Source: an uncultured Dialister sp. (GTDB taxonomy: Bacteria > Bacillota > Negativicutes > Veillonellales > Dialisteraceae). From it: a DNA stretch of 16,112 nt. The stretch spans positions 1 through 16,112 of the forward strand of contig NZ_UPZP01000047.1 in assembly GCF_900538805.1 (NCBI RefSeq), written 5' to 3'. Position 1 is the first letter of the stretch. Every line of letters starts with the position of its first letter. Below are positions 1 through 7,286 of the stretch, one piece after another. The notes below the pieces were generated by a model, which saw only the letters and a program-made list of their open reading frames with translations, had not been told where the DNA came from and ran no database searches. The translations under genes were made by a program, and so were the position numbers.

Positions 1-50
1 CGCCCTTCGGGCGAAGGAAATGCACCCCTTTTGGTGCTAACGCACCACCT

Positions 51-72
51 TTCCCCCGAAGGGGGAACTTTT
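51..72 (+). terminator. Terminator-like hairpin in island A
   Basis: Perfect 7-bp stem TTCCCCC/GGGGGAA with loop GAA, followed by CTTTT. The same hairpin and T-run recur at the matching place in islands B and C. It would act on transcripts entering from the upstream operon. The T-run is short, so intrinsic termination is only plausible. Confidence 0.4.
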
Positions 73-395
73 AGCGGATCTTCGCCTTGAGATGCTTATG
101 AGATGATTGCTCCTAGGCGGGTTATTCTGCCCCCTGAATAGGGGGAAGTCCGGCGCAGCCGGATAGGGGGTAGCCGCCGCAGGCGGCTAATCACCATGAT
201 GCTTTTCACTGGGTATGAGAGTAAGGGGAAGCAAAGAGCAAACTTCCCCCTCCGGGGACGTACCGCCGCAGGCGGGGATAGGGGTGCATTTCCATCGGGC
301 GAAGCCCGGTTGTGAAGGTTTTCGCTGCCGCAGGCAGCGCGCCGCCTATAGGCGGCATTCATACTCATCGCCCGCAGGGCGATACCACACCCTCT

Positions 396-427
396 GAACC
401 TTTTGAACCTTTTGAACCCTCTGAACC
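396..427. repeat. 9-bp tandem array, right edge of island A
   Basis: Four GAACC units at an exact 9-bp spacing (396, 405, 414, 423), separated by TTTT, TTTT and CTCT. The same unit in the same orientation ends islands B and C, and its reverse complement opens islands B, C and D. Confidence 0.9.
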
Positions 428-446
428 TGGGCTGCAAAGCGCCCCT

Positions 447-474
447 TTGAACTTGGTCCCGCTTGTTATATAAT
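447..474 (+). promoter_or_regulatory. Promoter of the radical SAM-phoH-ybeY-cdd-era operon
   Basis: TTGAAC (447-452) and TATAAT (469-474) are separated by 16 bp, giving a good vegetative sigma-70/SigA-type promoter with predicted initiation near 481. The -35 is the last, degenerate copy of the island's 9-bp repeat. Initiation near 481 would place an upstream ATG-like start at 479 at or before the transcript end, supporting the downstream start at 512. Confidence 0.7.
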
Positions 475-511
475 TATATTGACTCATTGTTTATTGAAGT
501 ACAGGAGATGT

Positions 512-1462
512 ATGGAGCGTTACAGGAATTATTCTGATTATCTGAAGGAGCGGTACGGGGAGAAGGTGTACAAGATTCCCGTATCTCTTCCGGTGACCTG
601 TCCGAACCGGGACGGGCAGCTTTCGTCGGCGGGCTGCATTTTCTGCGGGTCTATCGGCGCCGATTATGAGACGAAGGCGGTGGGGATGGGTATTACCCGC
701 CAGCTGGACAGGAGTATGGCCCATGTGGGGCCGAAGTACAAGGCGAGGAAGTTTATTGCCTATTTCTTGAATTTTACAAATACCTACGCACCGCTTTCCG
801 ATTTCAAAGGCTGGGTGGAAGAGGCCATGAGCCATCCGGCGGTGGTGGCGGTGGATGTGTCCACGCGGCCGGACTGTATTCATGAGGCGTACCTGGATAT
901 CCTGAAGGAGGCGTCTTTGAAGTACGGGAAGGATGTGACGGTGGAGCTGGGGCTCCAGAGCAGCAATGTGCACACCCTTGCCATCCTGAACCGGTGCCAC
1001 GGGCTCTCGGAGTTTATTGACGCTGCTATCCGCATCGGGCGGTATGGCTTCGATCTCTGCACCCATGTGATTGCGGATCTTCCCTGGGATGACCGGCTGG
1101 ATGTGGCGGAGACGGCGAGGATCATTTCGGCCCTTCCGGTGACGGAGGTGAAGCTCCATTCTCTTTATATCGTGAAGGGGACGAAGCTCTCGGACATGTA
1201 TGAGAAGGGGGAGGTTTCCCTGCTTCCCATGGAGGAGTATATGGAGCGGGCGGTGCTGTTTCTTTCTTATCTTCGGAAGGATATCGTGGTGCAGCGCATG
1301 GTGGGCCGGGCGTCGGGCGGAAATACGATTACTGTGAACGGCGGCTCTCCCTGGTGGGAAGTGAAGGATGCCATCGACCGTCTTCTGGAGAAAAGAAATA
1401 TTACCCAGGGCTGCCGGTGTGATTATCTGGACGGCAGTGCGGTGAGACGTTTTTTGAAATGA
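512..1462 (+). CDS. Radical SAM protein, TIGR01212 (YhcC/YtqA) family
   Basis: A 316-residue radical SAM enzyme. The three cysteines that would hold the [4Fe-4S] cluster are C30, C42 and C45 (C-x11-C-x2-C), in the context CPNRDG...GCIFC typical of the YhcC/YtqA family. The N-terminal YSDYLKERYGEKVYK also fits that family. The family's role is not settled; B. subtilis YtqA has, as I recall, been linked to wobble-uridine modification of tRNA, which I cannot test here. I chose the ATG at 512, not the in-frame start at 479, because AGGAG lies at 503-507 and 479 coincides with the predicted transcription start. It is the first gene of a five-gene operon; phoH starts 22 bases after its stop. Membership in the family is certain, the substrate unknown. 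Confidence 0.9.
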   Translation: MERYRNYSDYLKERYGEKVYKIPVSLPVTCPNRDGQLSSAGCIFCGSIGADYETKAVGMGITRQLDRSMAHVGPKYKARKFIAYFLNFTNTYAPLSDFKGWVEEAMSHPAVVAVDVSTRPDCIHEAYLDILKEASLKYGKDVTVELGLQSSNVHTLAILNRCHGLSEFIDAAIRIGRYGFDLCTHVIADLPWDDRLDVAETARIISALPVTEVKLHSLYIVKGTKLSDMYEKGEVSLLPMEEYMERAVLFLSYLRKDIVVQRMVGRASGGNTITVNGGSPWWEVKDAIDRLLEKRNITQGCRCDYLDGSAVRRFLK

Positions 1463-1484
1463 GAATTGTGTGACGAAAGGAAAT

Positions 1485-2486
1485 ATGATTACGGAACGGG
1501 TAGAAGAAATACTCATCAGGGACCAGCAGGAAGCGTCCCATATTTTTGAAAGAGACAGTTCCTATCTCAAGGTCATCGGTGACCATTATGGCATCGACCT
1601 GTCGGGCCGGGGCAATCTTATCCGCATCAAGGGAGAAGACGAGGCGGTGAAGAAGGCGGCGGCGGTGGTGGAGCGTCTCCGCCACATGGTGCGTGAGCGC
1701 ATCCGGCTGTCGGAGCGGCAGGTGCGGCTGGTGATGACTCTTCTGGACGAAGGGAAGGAGCATCTTCTCCAGGAAATGGAAGAAGATATCATCAATTTCA
1801 CTAAAAGCGGCAATCCCATCCGTCCCCGTACCCTGGGGCAGAAGTTTTATGTAGACGCCATCCGGCATCATTCCATTACCTTCGGCATCGGGCCGGCGGG
1901 TACAGGAAAGACCTATCTGGCAGTGGCGCTGGCGGCCTTTGCCCTTCGGAATCACGATGTACAGCGCATCATCCTGGTGCGCCCTGCGGTGGAGGCAGGG
2001 GAGAAGCTGGGGTTCCTGCCCGGCGATATGCAGGAGAAGGTAAACCCCTATCTCCGGCCTCTCTTCGACGGCCTTCTGGATATGTTCGGTCCCGAGGAGT
2101 TCATGCGGCTCCAGCAGAAGGGGCAGATTGAAGTGGCGCCCCTGGCTTATATGCGGGGACGGACGCTGGAGAAGTCCTTCGTCATTCTGGACGAGGCCCA
2201 GAATACGACGGTGGAGCAGATTAAAATGTTCCTCACCCGTCTGGGGTTCAGGTCAAAAATGGTGGTGAACGGCGACGTTACCCAGATCGACCTGCCGCCC
2301 CATGTGAAGAGCGGGCTCATCGATGCTCTTCGGGTGCTTGATGGTGTAAAGGATATCGGACAGGTTCATTTCACAGAGGACGATGTGGTGCGCCACGACC
2401 TGGTGGCCGCCATTATCCATGCCTATGAGGAAGATGCAAAGAGAAGAAATAAAAACGGAGGCAGCAGCCATGGAAATCACGATTAA
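1485..2486 (+). CDS. phoH: PhoH-like ATPase
   Basis: A 333-residue cytoplasmic P-loop ATPase of the PhoH family. It has an N-terminal nucleic-acid-binding-like region (about 25-75, with ARG-like GRGNLIRIKG), Walker A GPAGTGKT at 136-143, and Walker B VILDEAQN at 233-240 followed by TTVEQIKMFLTR. The glutamine-containing DEAQN and GDVTQIDLP are hallmarks of the family. PhoH proteins are RNA-linked ATPases or helicases whose substrate is not well defined; frequent linkage with ybeY suggests a role in RNA or ribosome maturation. Start: ATG 1485 with AAAGGA at 1476-1481, a short spacing; an in-frame GTG at 1470 is possible but has a weaker ribosome site. The 3' end overlaps ybeY by 17 bases, so the two are probably translationally coupled. 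Confidence 0.95.
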   Translation: MITERVEEILIRDQQEASHIFERDSSYLKVIGDHYGIDLSGRGNLIRIKGEDEAVKKAAAVVERLRHMVRERIRLSERQVRLVMTLLDEGKEHLLQEMEEDIINFTKSGNPIRPRTLGQKFYVDAIRHHSITFGIGPAGTGKTYLAVALAAFALRNHDVQRIILVRPAVEAGEKLGFLPGDMQEKVNPYLRPLFDGLLDMFGPEEFMRLQQKGQIEVAPLAYMRGRTLEKSFVILDEAQNTTVEQIKMFLTRLGFRSKMVVNGDVTQIDLPPHVKSGLIDALRVLDGVKDIGQVHFTEDDVVRHDLVAAIIHAYEEDAKRRNKNGGSSHGNHD

Positions 2487-2964
2487 TTACAGCGATATGA
2501 AATTTTACAGTGAAGAACTGGAAGCACTGATTCACAGGGTGCTGGAAAAGGGGGCGGAGTTGCAGAAGGTGCCGGAGGATGCGGAAATCAGCGTGCTCAT
2601 CTGTGACGGCGAAACCATTCATGAGCTGAACCGGGACTACCGCCACGTGGATGCTCCCACCGACGTGCTCTCTTTTGCCCTGAATGAAGGGGAAGACGAC
2701 ATTCCGGAAGAAGAAAAGGCGCTGGGCGATATCGTCATTAACCTGGACCGGGCAGTGGACCAGGCTAAGGAATTCGGCCACAGCAAGGAAAGGGAAATGG
2801 CTTACCTTTCTGTCCACGGTTTCCTCCATATTCTGGGCTACGACCACTATGATCCGGAAGAAAAGAAGGCCATGAGGAAGGCGGAGGAAGACATCCTGGG
2901 CGCCTGCGGCATTACCCGCATGATGACAGAAGGAAAGCTGGAAGCGGAACATGAAGGCCAGTGA
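2470..2964 (+). CDS. ybeY: Endoribonuclease YbeY (rRNA maturation factor)
   Basis: A 164-residue metal-dependent endoribonuclease involved in 16S rRNA 3'-end maturation and ribosome quality control. The zinc site H-x3-H-x5-H is complete: H116, H120 and H126 in HGFLHILGYDH. The conserved segments LNRDYRHVDAPTDVLSF (about 53-69) and LGDIVI (85-90) are also present. Length is normal for the family. The start is ATG 2470, inside the end of phoH, with a strong GGAGG at 2457-2461 and eight bases of spacing. The last 14 bases overlap cdd. In many Firmicutes pgpH lies between phoH and ybeY, and dgkA between ybeY and cdd; here both are absent. Its position beside era, another 16S rRNA/30S assembly factor, fits a ribosome-maturation operon. 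Confidence 0.96.
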   Translation: MEITINYSDMKFYSEELEALIHRVLEKGAELQKVPEDAEISVLICDGETIHELNRDYRHVDAPTDVLSFALNEGEDDIPEEEKALGDIVINLDRAVDQAKEFGHSKEREMAYLSVHGFLHILGYDHYDPEEKKAMRKAEEDILGACGITRMMTEGKLEAEHEGQ

Positions 2965-3364
2965 CATCCAAGGCCTTCTGGAACAGGCGGAGGAAGCAAG
3001 GAAGAAAAGCTACTCTCCCTACTCCCGCTATCCCGTGGGGGCGGCGCTTCTCTCGGAAGACGGCACCGTCTACAGGGGCTGCAATATGGAAAATGTGTCA
3101 TATCCCGCCTCCCTCTGCGCCGAAAGAAATGCCATAGGCAGCGCCATTACCGACGGAAAGCGCCGGTTTTCCGCCATCGCCATTATTGGGAGCCATGAAG
3201 ACTACACCATGCCCTGCGGCATCTGCCGGCAGGTGATGGCCGAATTTCATGTGCCCCTTATCATTTGCGGCAAGTCGCCGGACGACTACCGCACCTATAC
3301 TTTGGAAGAACTATTTCCTTCTTCCTTTAAGGCAGAAGAACTGATTCATAAGGAGAATCCATGA
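2951..3364 (+). CDS. cdd: Cytidine deaminase
   Basis: A 137-residue homotetrameric-type cytidine deaminase that converts cytidine and deoxycytidine to uridine and deoxyuridine for pyrimidine salvage. The zinc ligands and catalytic glutamate are visible: C56-A57-E58 and P88-C89-G90-I91-C92. SPYSRYPVGAAL (22-33) and GCNMENVSYPASLCAE (43-58) match the substrate-binding regions of the short Gram-positive type. Start ATG 2951 lies inside ybeY (14-base overlap), and no strong ribosome site precedes it apart from weak GGA motifs at 2940-2948, so translation probably depends on coupling. The stop codon overlaps the era start in ATGA. Confidence 0.95.
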   Translation: MKASDIQGLLEQAEEARKKSYSPYSRYPVGAALLSEDGTVYRGCNMENVSYPASLCAERNAIGSAITDGKRRFSAIAIIGSHEDYTMPCGICRQVMAEFHVPLIICGKSPDDYRTYTLEELFPSSFKAEELIHKENP

Positions 3365-4269
3365 CAGAAACAGACAAGAAATTTCACTCCGGCTTCGCCG
3401 CCCTGGTGGGCCGTCCTAACGTGGGGAAATCCACCCTCATGAACGCCCTTCTGGGAGAAAAGATTTCCATCGTCTCCGCCCACGCCCAGACCACCAGAAA
3501 TAAAATCACCGGCGTGTGGAACGGCGACAATTCCCAGGTGGTGTTCCTGGACACCCCGGGCATGCACAAACCACAGAGCAAGCTGGGCGAAGCCATCCGC
3601 CAGAGCACCATGGACGCCTTGGACGAGGTGGACATGATTGTTTTCCTCTGCGCCTGCAACGACCCCCTGGGCGCTGGAGACCGCTACATCCTCTCCCTCC
3701 TGAAGGACAGGAAGGTGCCGGTGATTCTGGCCCTCTCCAAGACCGATCTCATTTCCAAAGAAGAAGTGCTGAAGAAAATCGTGCAGTACAGCAGGATTTA
3801 CCCCTTCGCCGAAATTATCCCCCTCTCCGCTAAAACCAGTGAAAACCTGGATGAACTCATGAAATGCGTGGTAAAGTACATGCCGGAAGGGCCGAAATAC
3901 TTCCCTGATGACATGGTTACCGACCAGCCGGAAAGAAATATCGTCCAGGAAATTGTGAGAGAAAAACTCCTCACCCGCACCAGAGACGAAGTGCCCCACG
4001 CCATCGGCGTATTCACCGAAGAATTCTCCGAAAGGGACAACGGTAAAGTCTACATCCGCTGCACCATTTACGTGGAACGGGACTCCCAGAAACGAATCAT
4101 CATAGGCAAAAAAGGCAGCGTCCTCAAAGCCGCCGGCCAGGAAGCCAGAGAAGAAATCCAGAGCCTCATCGGCGCCCCGGTGTTCCTGGACCTCTGGGTC
4201 AAGGTCAGCAAAGACTGGAAGAATAAAGATTATATATTGAGAGAACTGGGGTATAAGGAACATAAGTGA
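3361..4269 (+). CDS. era: GTPase Era
   Basis: A 302-residue GTPase that binds 16S rRNA near its 3' end and assists 30S assembly. G1 is GRPNVGKST (17-25), switch I holds TTRNKITG (44-51), G3 is DTPG (64-67) and G5 is SAK (156-158). The C-terminal KH domain has the GKKG loop at 249-252 and the usual VFLDLWVKVSKDWK segment, so the protein is full length. Odd point: the G4 base-recognition motif is SKTD (126-129), where the family usually has NKxD. The start ATG 3361 overlaps the cdd stop by four bases and has AGGAG at 3351-3355. It is the last gene of the operon; no strong intrinsic terminator follows at once, only island B with its internal hairpins. Confidence 0.97.
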   Translation: MTETDKKFHSGFAALVGRPNVGKSTLMNALLGEKISIVSAHAQTTRNKITGVWNGDNSQVVFLDTPGMHKPQSKLGEAIRQSTMDALDEVDMIVFLCACNDPLGAGDRYILSLLKDRKVPVILALSKTDLISKEEVLKKIVQYSRIYPFAEIIPLSAKTSENLDELMKCVVKYMPEGPKYFPDDMVTDQPERNIVQEIVREKLLTRTRDEVPHAIGVFTEEFSERDNGKVYIRCTIYVERDSQKRIIIGKKGSVLKAAGQEAREEIQSLIGAPVFLDLWVKVSKDWKNKDYILRELGYKEHK

Positions 4270-4457
4270 CACGCCTATGGCGTGAGGGTTCAGAGGGTTC
4301 GGCCCGTTAAAAGCGGGCTGGTTCAAAGGGTTCAGAGGTTGGAGGTAGGCGGCTGCGCCGCCAATATATATAAAACCAAACAACCGCCCTGGCGGGCGAG
4401 GGAAAACAAGCCAACCACCCTTCGGGCGTGGGAAATGCACCCCTTCTGCCTACGGCA

Positions 4458-4480
4458 CCTCCCCCGGAGGGGGAGGTTTT
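4458..4480 (+). terminator. Terminator-like hairpin in island B, downstream of era
   Basis: Perfect 8-bp stem CCTCCCCC/GGGGGAGG with loop GGA, followed directly by TTTT (4477-4480). It is the counterpart of 51-72 in island A and 7265-7286 in island C. It is the best candidate for ending the era operon, about 190 bases after the stop codon. Confidence 0.45.
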
Positions 4481-4559
4481 AGCGGCACTATGCCTTGAGG
4501 TGCTTATGAGTTCAGACGCTGAGCGGAGAGAAGACTTCCCCCTCCGGGGTGGCAAAGGA

Positions 4560-4599
4560 ACTGGATTCGTAGGGAGTCGTAGACGACTGAGAATCCAGT
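4560..4599. repeat. Two-step palindrome inside island B
   Basis: ACTGGATTC (4560-4568) pairs perfectly with GAATCCAGT (4591-4599); inside it AGTCGT (4575-4580) pairs with ACGACT (4583-4588) across AG. The block has no counterpart at the same place in islands A or C, so it looks like a small palindrome inserted into this copy. Confidence 0.7.
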
Positions 4600-4925
4600 G
4601 ACATGCTTCCCTTTAGGAGAAGTACCGCCGTAGGCGGGGATAGGGGTGCATTTCCAACGGGCGCAGCCTGGTTTGCCTGTTTTTTACGCCCGTAGGGCGG
4701 TTGTACGGTTTTCATTTCGCGAAGCGAAATTATATACTCATCGCCGCGAAGCGGCGATACCTTCCCCTCTGAACCTTTTGAACCTTCTGAACCCTTTGAA
4801 CCTTTTCTCCAACAACGCCCCTATCCTCCGTCGCCTACGGCGCCACCCCCTTCCAAAGGAAGGGGGCTAAAAACTGCGGCGTCAGCCGCCACCACCCCCT
4901 CTGAACCTTTTGAACCCTTTATATT

Positions 4926-4943
4926 AAGGAGGAATGTCCTATT
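4926..4943 (+). promoter_or_regulatory. Strong ribosome binding site pointing to an ATT start
   Basis: AAGGAGG (4926-4932) is the best Shine-Dalgarno sequence in the window. The nearest ATG (4934) is one base away and in the wrong frame, and the first in-frame ATG (4974) is 41 bases away. At the ideal distance of eight bases lies the in-frame codon ATT (4941-4943). Confidence 0.65.
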
Positions 4944-6281
4944 ACTACCGATATACAGTGGCTGGTCCTATGCATGGCAGCAGCGCTGGCCGCTTCCTTT
5001 TTTAATTACAAGAATACGCTGGTCAATTTTTCCTTTGCCCGCATGCGGAAGAAGTACATTGAAGACAATGACGAGCAGGATCCGGAGCTGATCAGGAAGG
5101 TAGCCCCCTTTTACCAGCGTACCAGCCAGATTCTTGGGGGCACCCAGGTGGCTTTTGTCGTATACTGCGGTATTTTTGCCCTCAGCCTTCTGGGTATGGT
5201 GGAAAGCGGCAGGCACCTGCTTTTAGCTCTCATGGGTCATGAGCTTTCCTGGGCGGTGAATCTCATCCTGGCGGCAGCGGTGGTGGTACTGGTGACACTC
5301 TTCTGGACGGGCACGGTGCTCTACCCCGGCACCCATGCCCTGGTGGAGCCGCTGCCTATTCTGGCCTCCCATCGGTGGGTGGTGCACTGGAACCGCCATC
5401 TGTTCCGCCCCTTTGTGCAGGCCGGGCTTTTCCTGGTGCGCCGCATTTTCCGCCTCCACAAGATACCCTTCCGGAACGAAGTGAATTTCACCTACACCGA
5501 AGATGAAATCCGCTGCATCGTGGAGGAAAGCAACCGGAGCGGCAGGCTGAATGCCCTGGAAAATACGCTCATCAAGAATTCCTTCGATTTCTTCGATCTC
5601 ATGGTGCGGGATGTCATGATTCCAAGAAACAACATGGTGGTGCTCTATTATAATGATGACATGGAAACTATGCGCCGCGTGATTTCCAAGGCCCACCACA
5701 CCTGCTATCCGGTGTGCATGGACGATAAGGACCAGATTCTGGGCTTCATCCATGTGAAGGATTTCATGGAAAATTTCCTTCACGGACAGGGAAATGTGAA
5801 GACCATTATGCGCGAAATCCTGACGGTGCCGGAGGTCATGCCTGCGCCGTCACTCCTGCAGCTCATGAAGAACCGCCGCATTTATCTGGCGGTGGTGGTG
5901 GATGAGTACGGCGGCACGTCGGGACTGGTGACCTTAGAGGACCTGGTGGAAGAGCTTATCGGTGAAATCCCCCAGTCCGTGGATACCACGCCCTATGAAA
6001 TCCTGCGCATGAAGGACGGTACCTACGAATTCGACGGCACCGTCATCCTGGAGGACGTATCGGACCGGCTGGAAATCGACCTGGCCGGCGAGGACATGAA
6101 CGCCACCATCGGCGGCTTCGTTTTCTCCCATTTGGAACGAATCCCCAAGGTTGGGGACCATGTGGATTTCTCGGGCTGGCGTTTCTCCGTACTCCGCATG
6201 GACGGTTTCCGCATCGTCCGGGTGCGGGCGGAAAAGCTTTCGGAAACAGGAAAGGAAGAGCCCCATGAGGAAGGAAATTAA
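4941..6281 (+). CDS. CNNM/CBS/CorC-HlyC domain membrane protein (hemolysin family)
   Basis: An integral membrane protein of the HlyC/CorC (CNNM) family, linked in other bacteria to magnesium or cobalt efflux; substrate unknown here. From the ATT start it has 446 residues. Membrane segments lie at about 5-21, 68-86 and 103-127. A CBS pair follows (about 222-280 and 285-341), with the family hallmark VVVDEYGGTSGLVTLEDL (318-335), then a CorC_HlyC domain (about 355-435). The first in-frame ATG (4974) would cut the first membrane helix and has no ribosome site, whereas ATT 4941 sits eight bases after AAGGAGG. ATT starts are rare; infC is the known example. A canonical promoter is not obvious, so expression may begin inside island B. 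The 3' end overlaps recO by 17 bases. Confidence 0.88.
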   Translation: MTTDIQWLVLCMAAALAASFFNYKNTLVNFSFARMRKKYIEDNDEQDPELIRKVAPFYQRTSQILGGTQVAFVVYCGIFALSLLGMVESGRHLLLALMGHELSWAVNLILAAAVVVLVTLFWTGTVLYPGTHALVEPLPILASHRWVVHWNRHLFRPFVQAGLFLVRRIFRLHKIPFRNEVNFTYTEDEIRCIVEESNRSGRLNALENTLIKNSFDFFDLMVRDVMIPRNNMVVLYYNDDMETMRRVISKAHHTCYPVCMDDKDQILGFIHVKDFMENFLHGQGNVKTIMREILTVPEVMPAPSLLQLMKNRRIYLAVVVDEYGGTSGLVTLEDLVEELIGEIPQSVDTTPYEILRMKDGTYEFDGTVILEDVSDRLEIDLAGEDMNATIGGFVFSHLERIPKVGDHVDFSGWRFSVLRMDGFRIVRVRAEKLSETGKEEPHEEGN

Positions 6282-6906
6282 AAGCGGCGAAGCCATCGTG
6301 CTCCACAGCAGGGAAGGAAGAGAGGGAGGAAAAATCCTCTCTCTTTTTACCATGCAGCAGGGACGGATGGTCATGTCCCTTCCAAGGGCCGTCATGGTCC
6401 GCTGCGGCAGCGGCCTCACCGCCCCTTTTTCACTCATCCGCTACACCTGCGCCGTGGAAGGGGAGTATGCCCTCCTTGGCCAGTACGAAGGACGGCTCCT
6501 TTTTGATATGATGAAACTGCCCTATGAGGACATGGCCTACTGGTTCTACGTCATAGAACTTTCTGAAAAACTCTTCCCCCAGGGAGAAAAAGACGATGGC
6601 GCCTATGACACCCTCCTCCGGGCAGGTATGGCAGGAGGCAGAAGAAACAGCCTTCCCCTCTGCTTTATGACAGTGGTGAAACTCCTCGCCCTTGCGGGCT
6701 TCGACGCCGCATCGCCGGAAGAGGGGGAGGGGAAACTGTCCCATGAAGCCCTTCTGCTCCTTACCGCCTTCCGGGACTACCGCTGGGAGAAACCCTTCTC
6801 ACGGGCCATTTCCAGGAAAACATTCCACGAAGCGGCGGCCTACGTGGATGGATTTGTGGAGAAGGTGTGCGATATTAAGATGAATACGAAAGGGGCATTT
6901 CTGTAG
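6265..6906 (+). CDS. recO: DNA repair protein RecO (short form)
   Basis: A 213-residue RecO, which loads RecA on SSB-coated DNA with RecR in recombinational gap repair. The N-terminal OB-fold region shows GEAIVLHSREGREGGKILSLFT (about 8-29), and the helical part carries YVIELSEKLFPQG and the family-like KLLALAGF near residue 150. It is shorter than the usual 240-260 residues. The C-terminal half has no pair of CxxC motifs, so the zinc finger of many Gram-positive RecO proteins is missing. Start ATG 6265 has AGGAAG (6253-6258) six bases upstream and lies inside the preceding gene, suggesting coupling. In many Firmicutes recO directly follows era; here an island and the CNNM gene intervene. The call rests on the N-terminus and context. 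Confidence 0.85.
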   Translation: MRKEIKSGEAIVLHSREGREGGKILSLFTMQQGRMVMSLPRAVMVRCGSGLTAPFSLIRYTCAVEGEYALLGQYEGRLLFDMMKLPYEDMAYWFYVIELSEKLFPQGEKDDGAYDTLLRAGMAGGRRNSLPLCFMTVVKLLALAGFDAASPEEGEGKLSHEALLLLTAFRDYRWEKPFSRAISRKTFHEAAAYVDGFVEKVCDIKMNTKGAFL

Positions 6907-6940
6907 GAAACCGCCAGCCGCTTAACGGCTGGCGGTTTCC
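6906..6940 (+). terminator. Long perfect hairpin after recO
   Basis: A 15-bp perfect stem (6906-6920 with 6926-6940) and a CTTAA loop begins at the last base of the recO stop codon. No T-run follows; the only Ts are within the stem. It may protect the mRNA 3' end or help termination, but is not a classical intrinsic terminator. The 9-bp repeats of island C start right after it. Confidence 0.5.
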
Positions 6941-7264
6941 GGGTTCAGAGGGTTCAAAAGGTTCACAAGGTTCAGAGGGTGAAGGTGGGCGGCTTTATGG
7001 ACACGCCCTTTCGGGCGTGAGGGTTGACGGCCCTTTGGGCCGAAGGTTCTCAGGGGGCTAAAGTTTGACAGCGACTTCGCCGCTGAGGGTTTTGGTAGGC
7101 GCCTTTTAAATAATTGAAGGCGCCAGTTTTTAGAAAACCAAACAACCGCCCTGGCGGGCGAGGGAAAACCAAACAACCGGGCTTCGCCCATGGGAAAAGA
7201 GAAAACCAAACAACCGCCCTTCGGGCGAAGGAAATGCACCCCTTTTGGTGCTAACGCACCACCT

Positions 7265-7286
7265 TTCCCCCGAAGGGGGAACTTTT
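7265..7286 (+). terminator. Terminator-like hairpin in island C, + strand
   Basis: TTCCCCC-GAA-GGGGGAA followed by CTTTT, identical to 51-72 in island A. It would stop transcripts reading in from recO. Confidence 0.4.

Larger units (their letters stand above)
1..456. repeat. Intergenic repeat island A (left end outside window)
   Basis: Non-coding region packed with short GC-rich palindromes, most with three-base loops: CGCCC-TTC-GGGCG (1-13), GGTGC-TAAC-GCACC (33-46), TTCCCCC-GAA-GGGGGAA (51-67), AGCCGCC-GCA-GGCGGCT (near 172-188), CGGGC-GAA-GCCCG (near 296-308) and GCCGCC-TAT-AGGCGGC (near 340-355). It holds the core GGAAATGCACCCC at 16-28 and its complement at 281-293. The right edge is an array of 9-bp repeats with GAACC at 396, 405, 414 and 423, then a last degenerate TTGAAC at 447-452. 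Bases 1-77 are identical to 7215-7291 in island C. No convincing gene is present; the short ORFs here are made of the repeats. Confidence 0.85.
4285..4917. repeat. Intergenic repeat island B
   Basis: Complete island between era and the CNNM-protein gene. The left edge has GGTTC units at 4287 and 4296, then 4320, 4329 and a partial one at 4338, all 9 bp apart within each group. The right edge has GAACC at 4771, 4780, 4789 and 4798, and a second group at 4903 and 4912. The core GGAAATGCACCCC lies at 4431-4443 with its complement at 4643-4655. Bases 4372-4407 are identical to 7134-7169 in island C. Triloop hairpins fill the rest, for example TCGCCGC-GAA-GCGGCGA (near 4741-4757). No gene is supported; short ORFs here are translations of the repeats. 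Confidence 0.85.

Noticed and set aside
396..427. The regular repeats could suggest a CRISPR array
   Set aside because: The unit is only 9 bp, without unique spacers of 25-40 bp, and no cas genes are in the window.
96..437. Short open frames inside islands A, B and C (for example 96-437, 4512-4715, 4646-4870, 6922-7239)
   Set aside because: Their peptides are translations of the 9-bp repeats and GC hairpins (periodic FKRFKRFRG or LNLLNPLNL), without ribosome sites or conserved domains.
479..511. Earlier start of the radical SAM protein at 479
   Set aside because: It coincides with the predicted transcription start and has no ribosome site; the ATG at 512 has AGGAG just upstream.
491..1516. 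A 341-codon - strand frame opposite the radical SAM gene
   Set aside because: The + strand protein is a clear family member with intact cluster cysteines; the antisense product has low-complexity composition.
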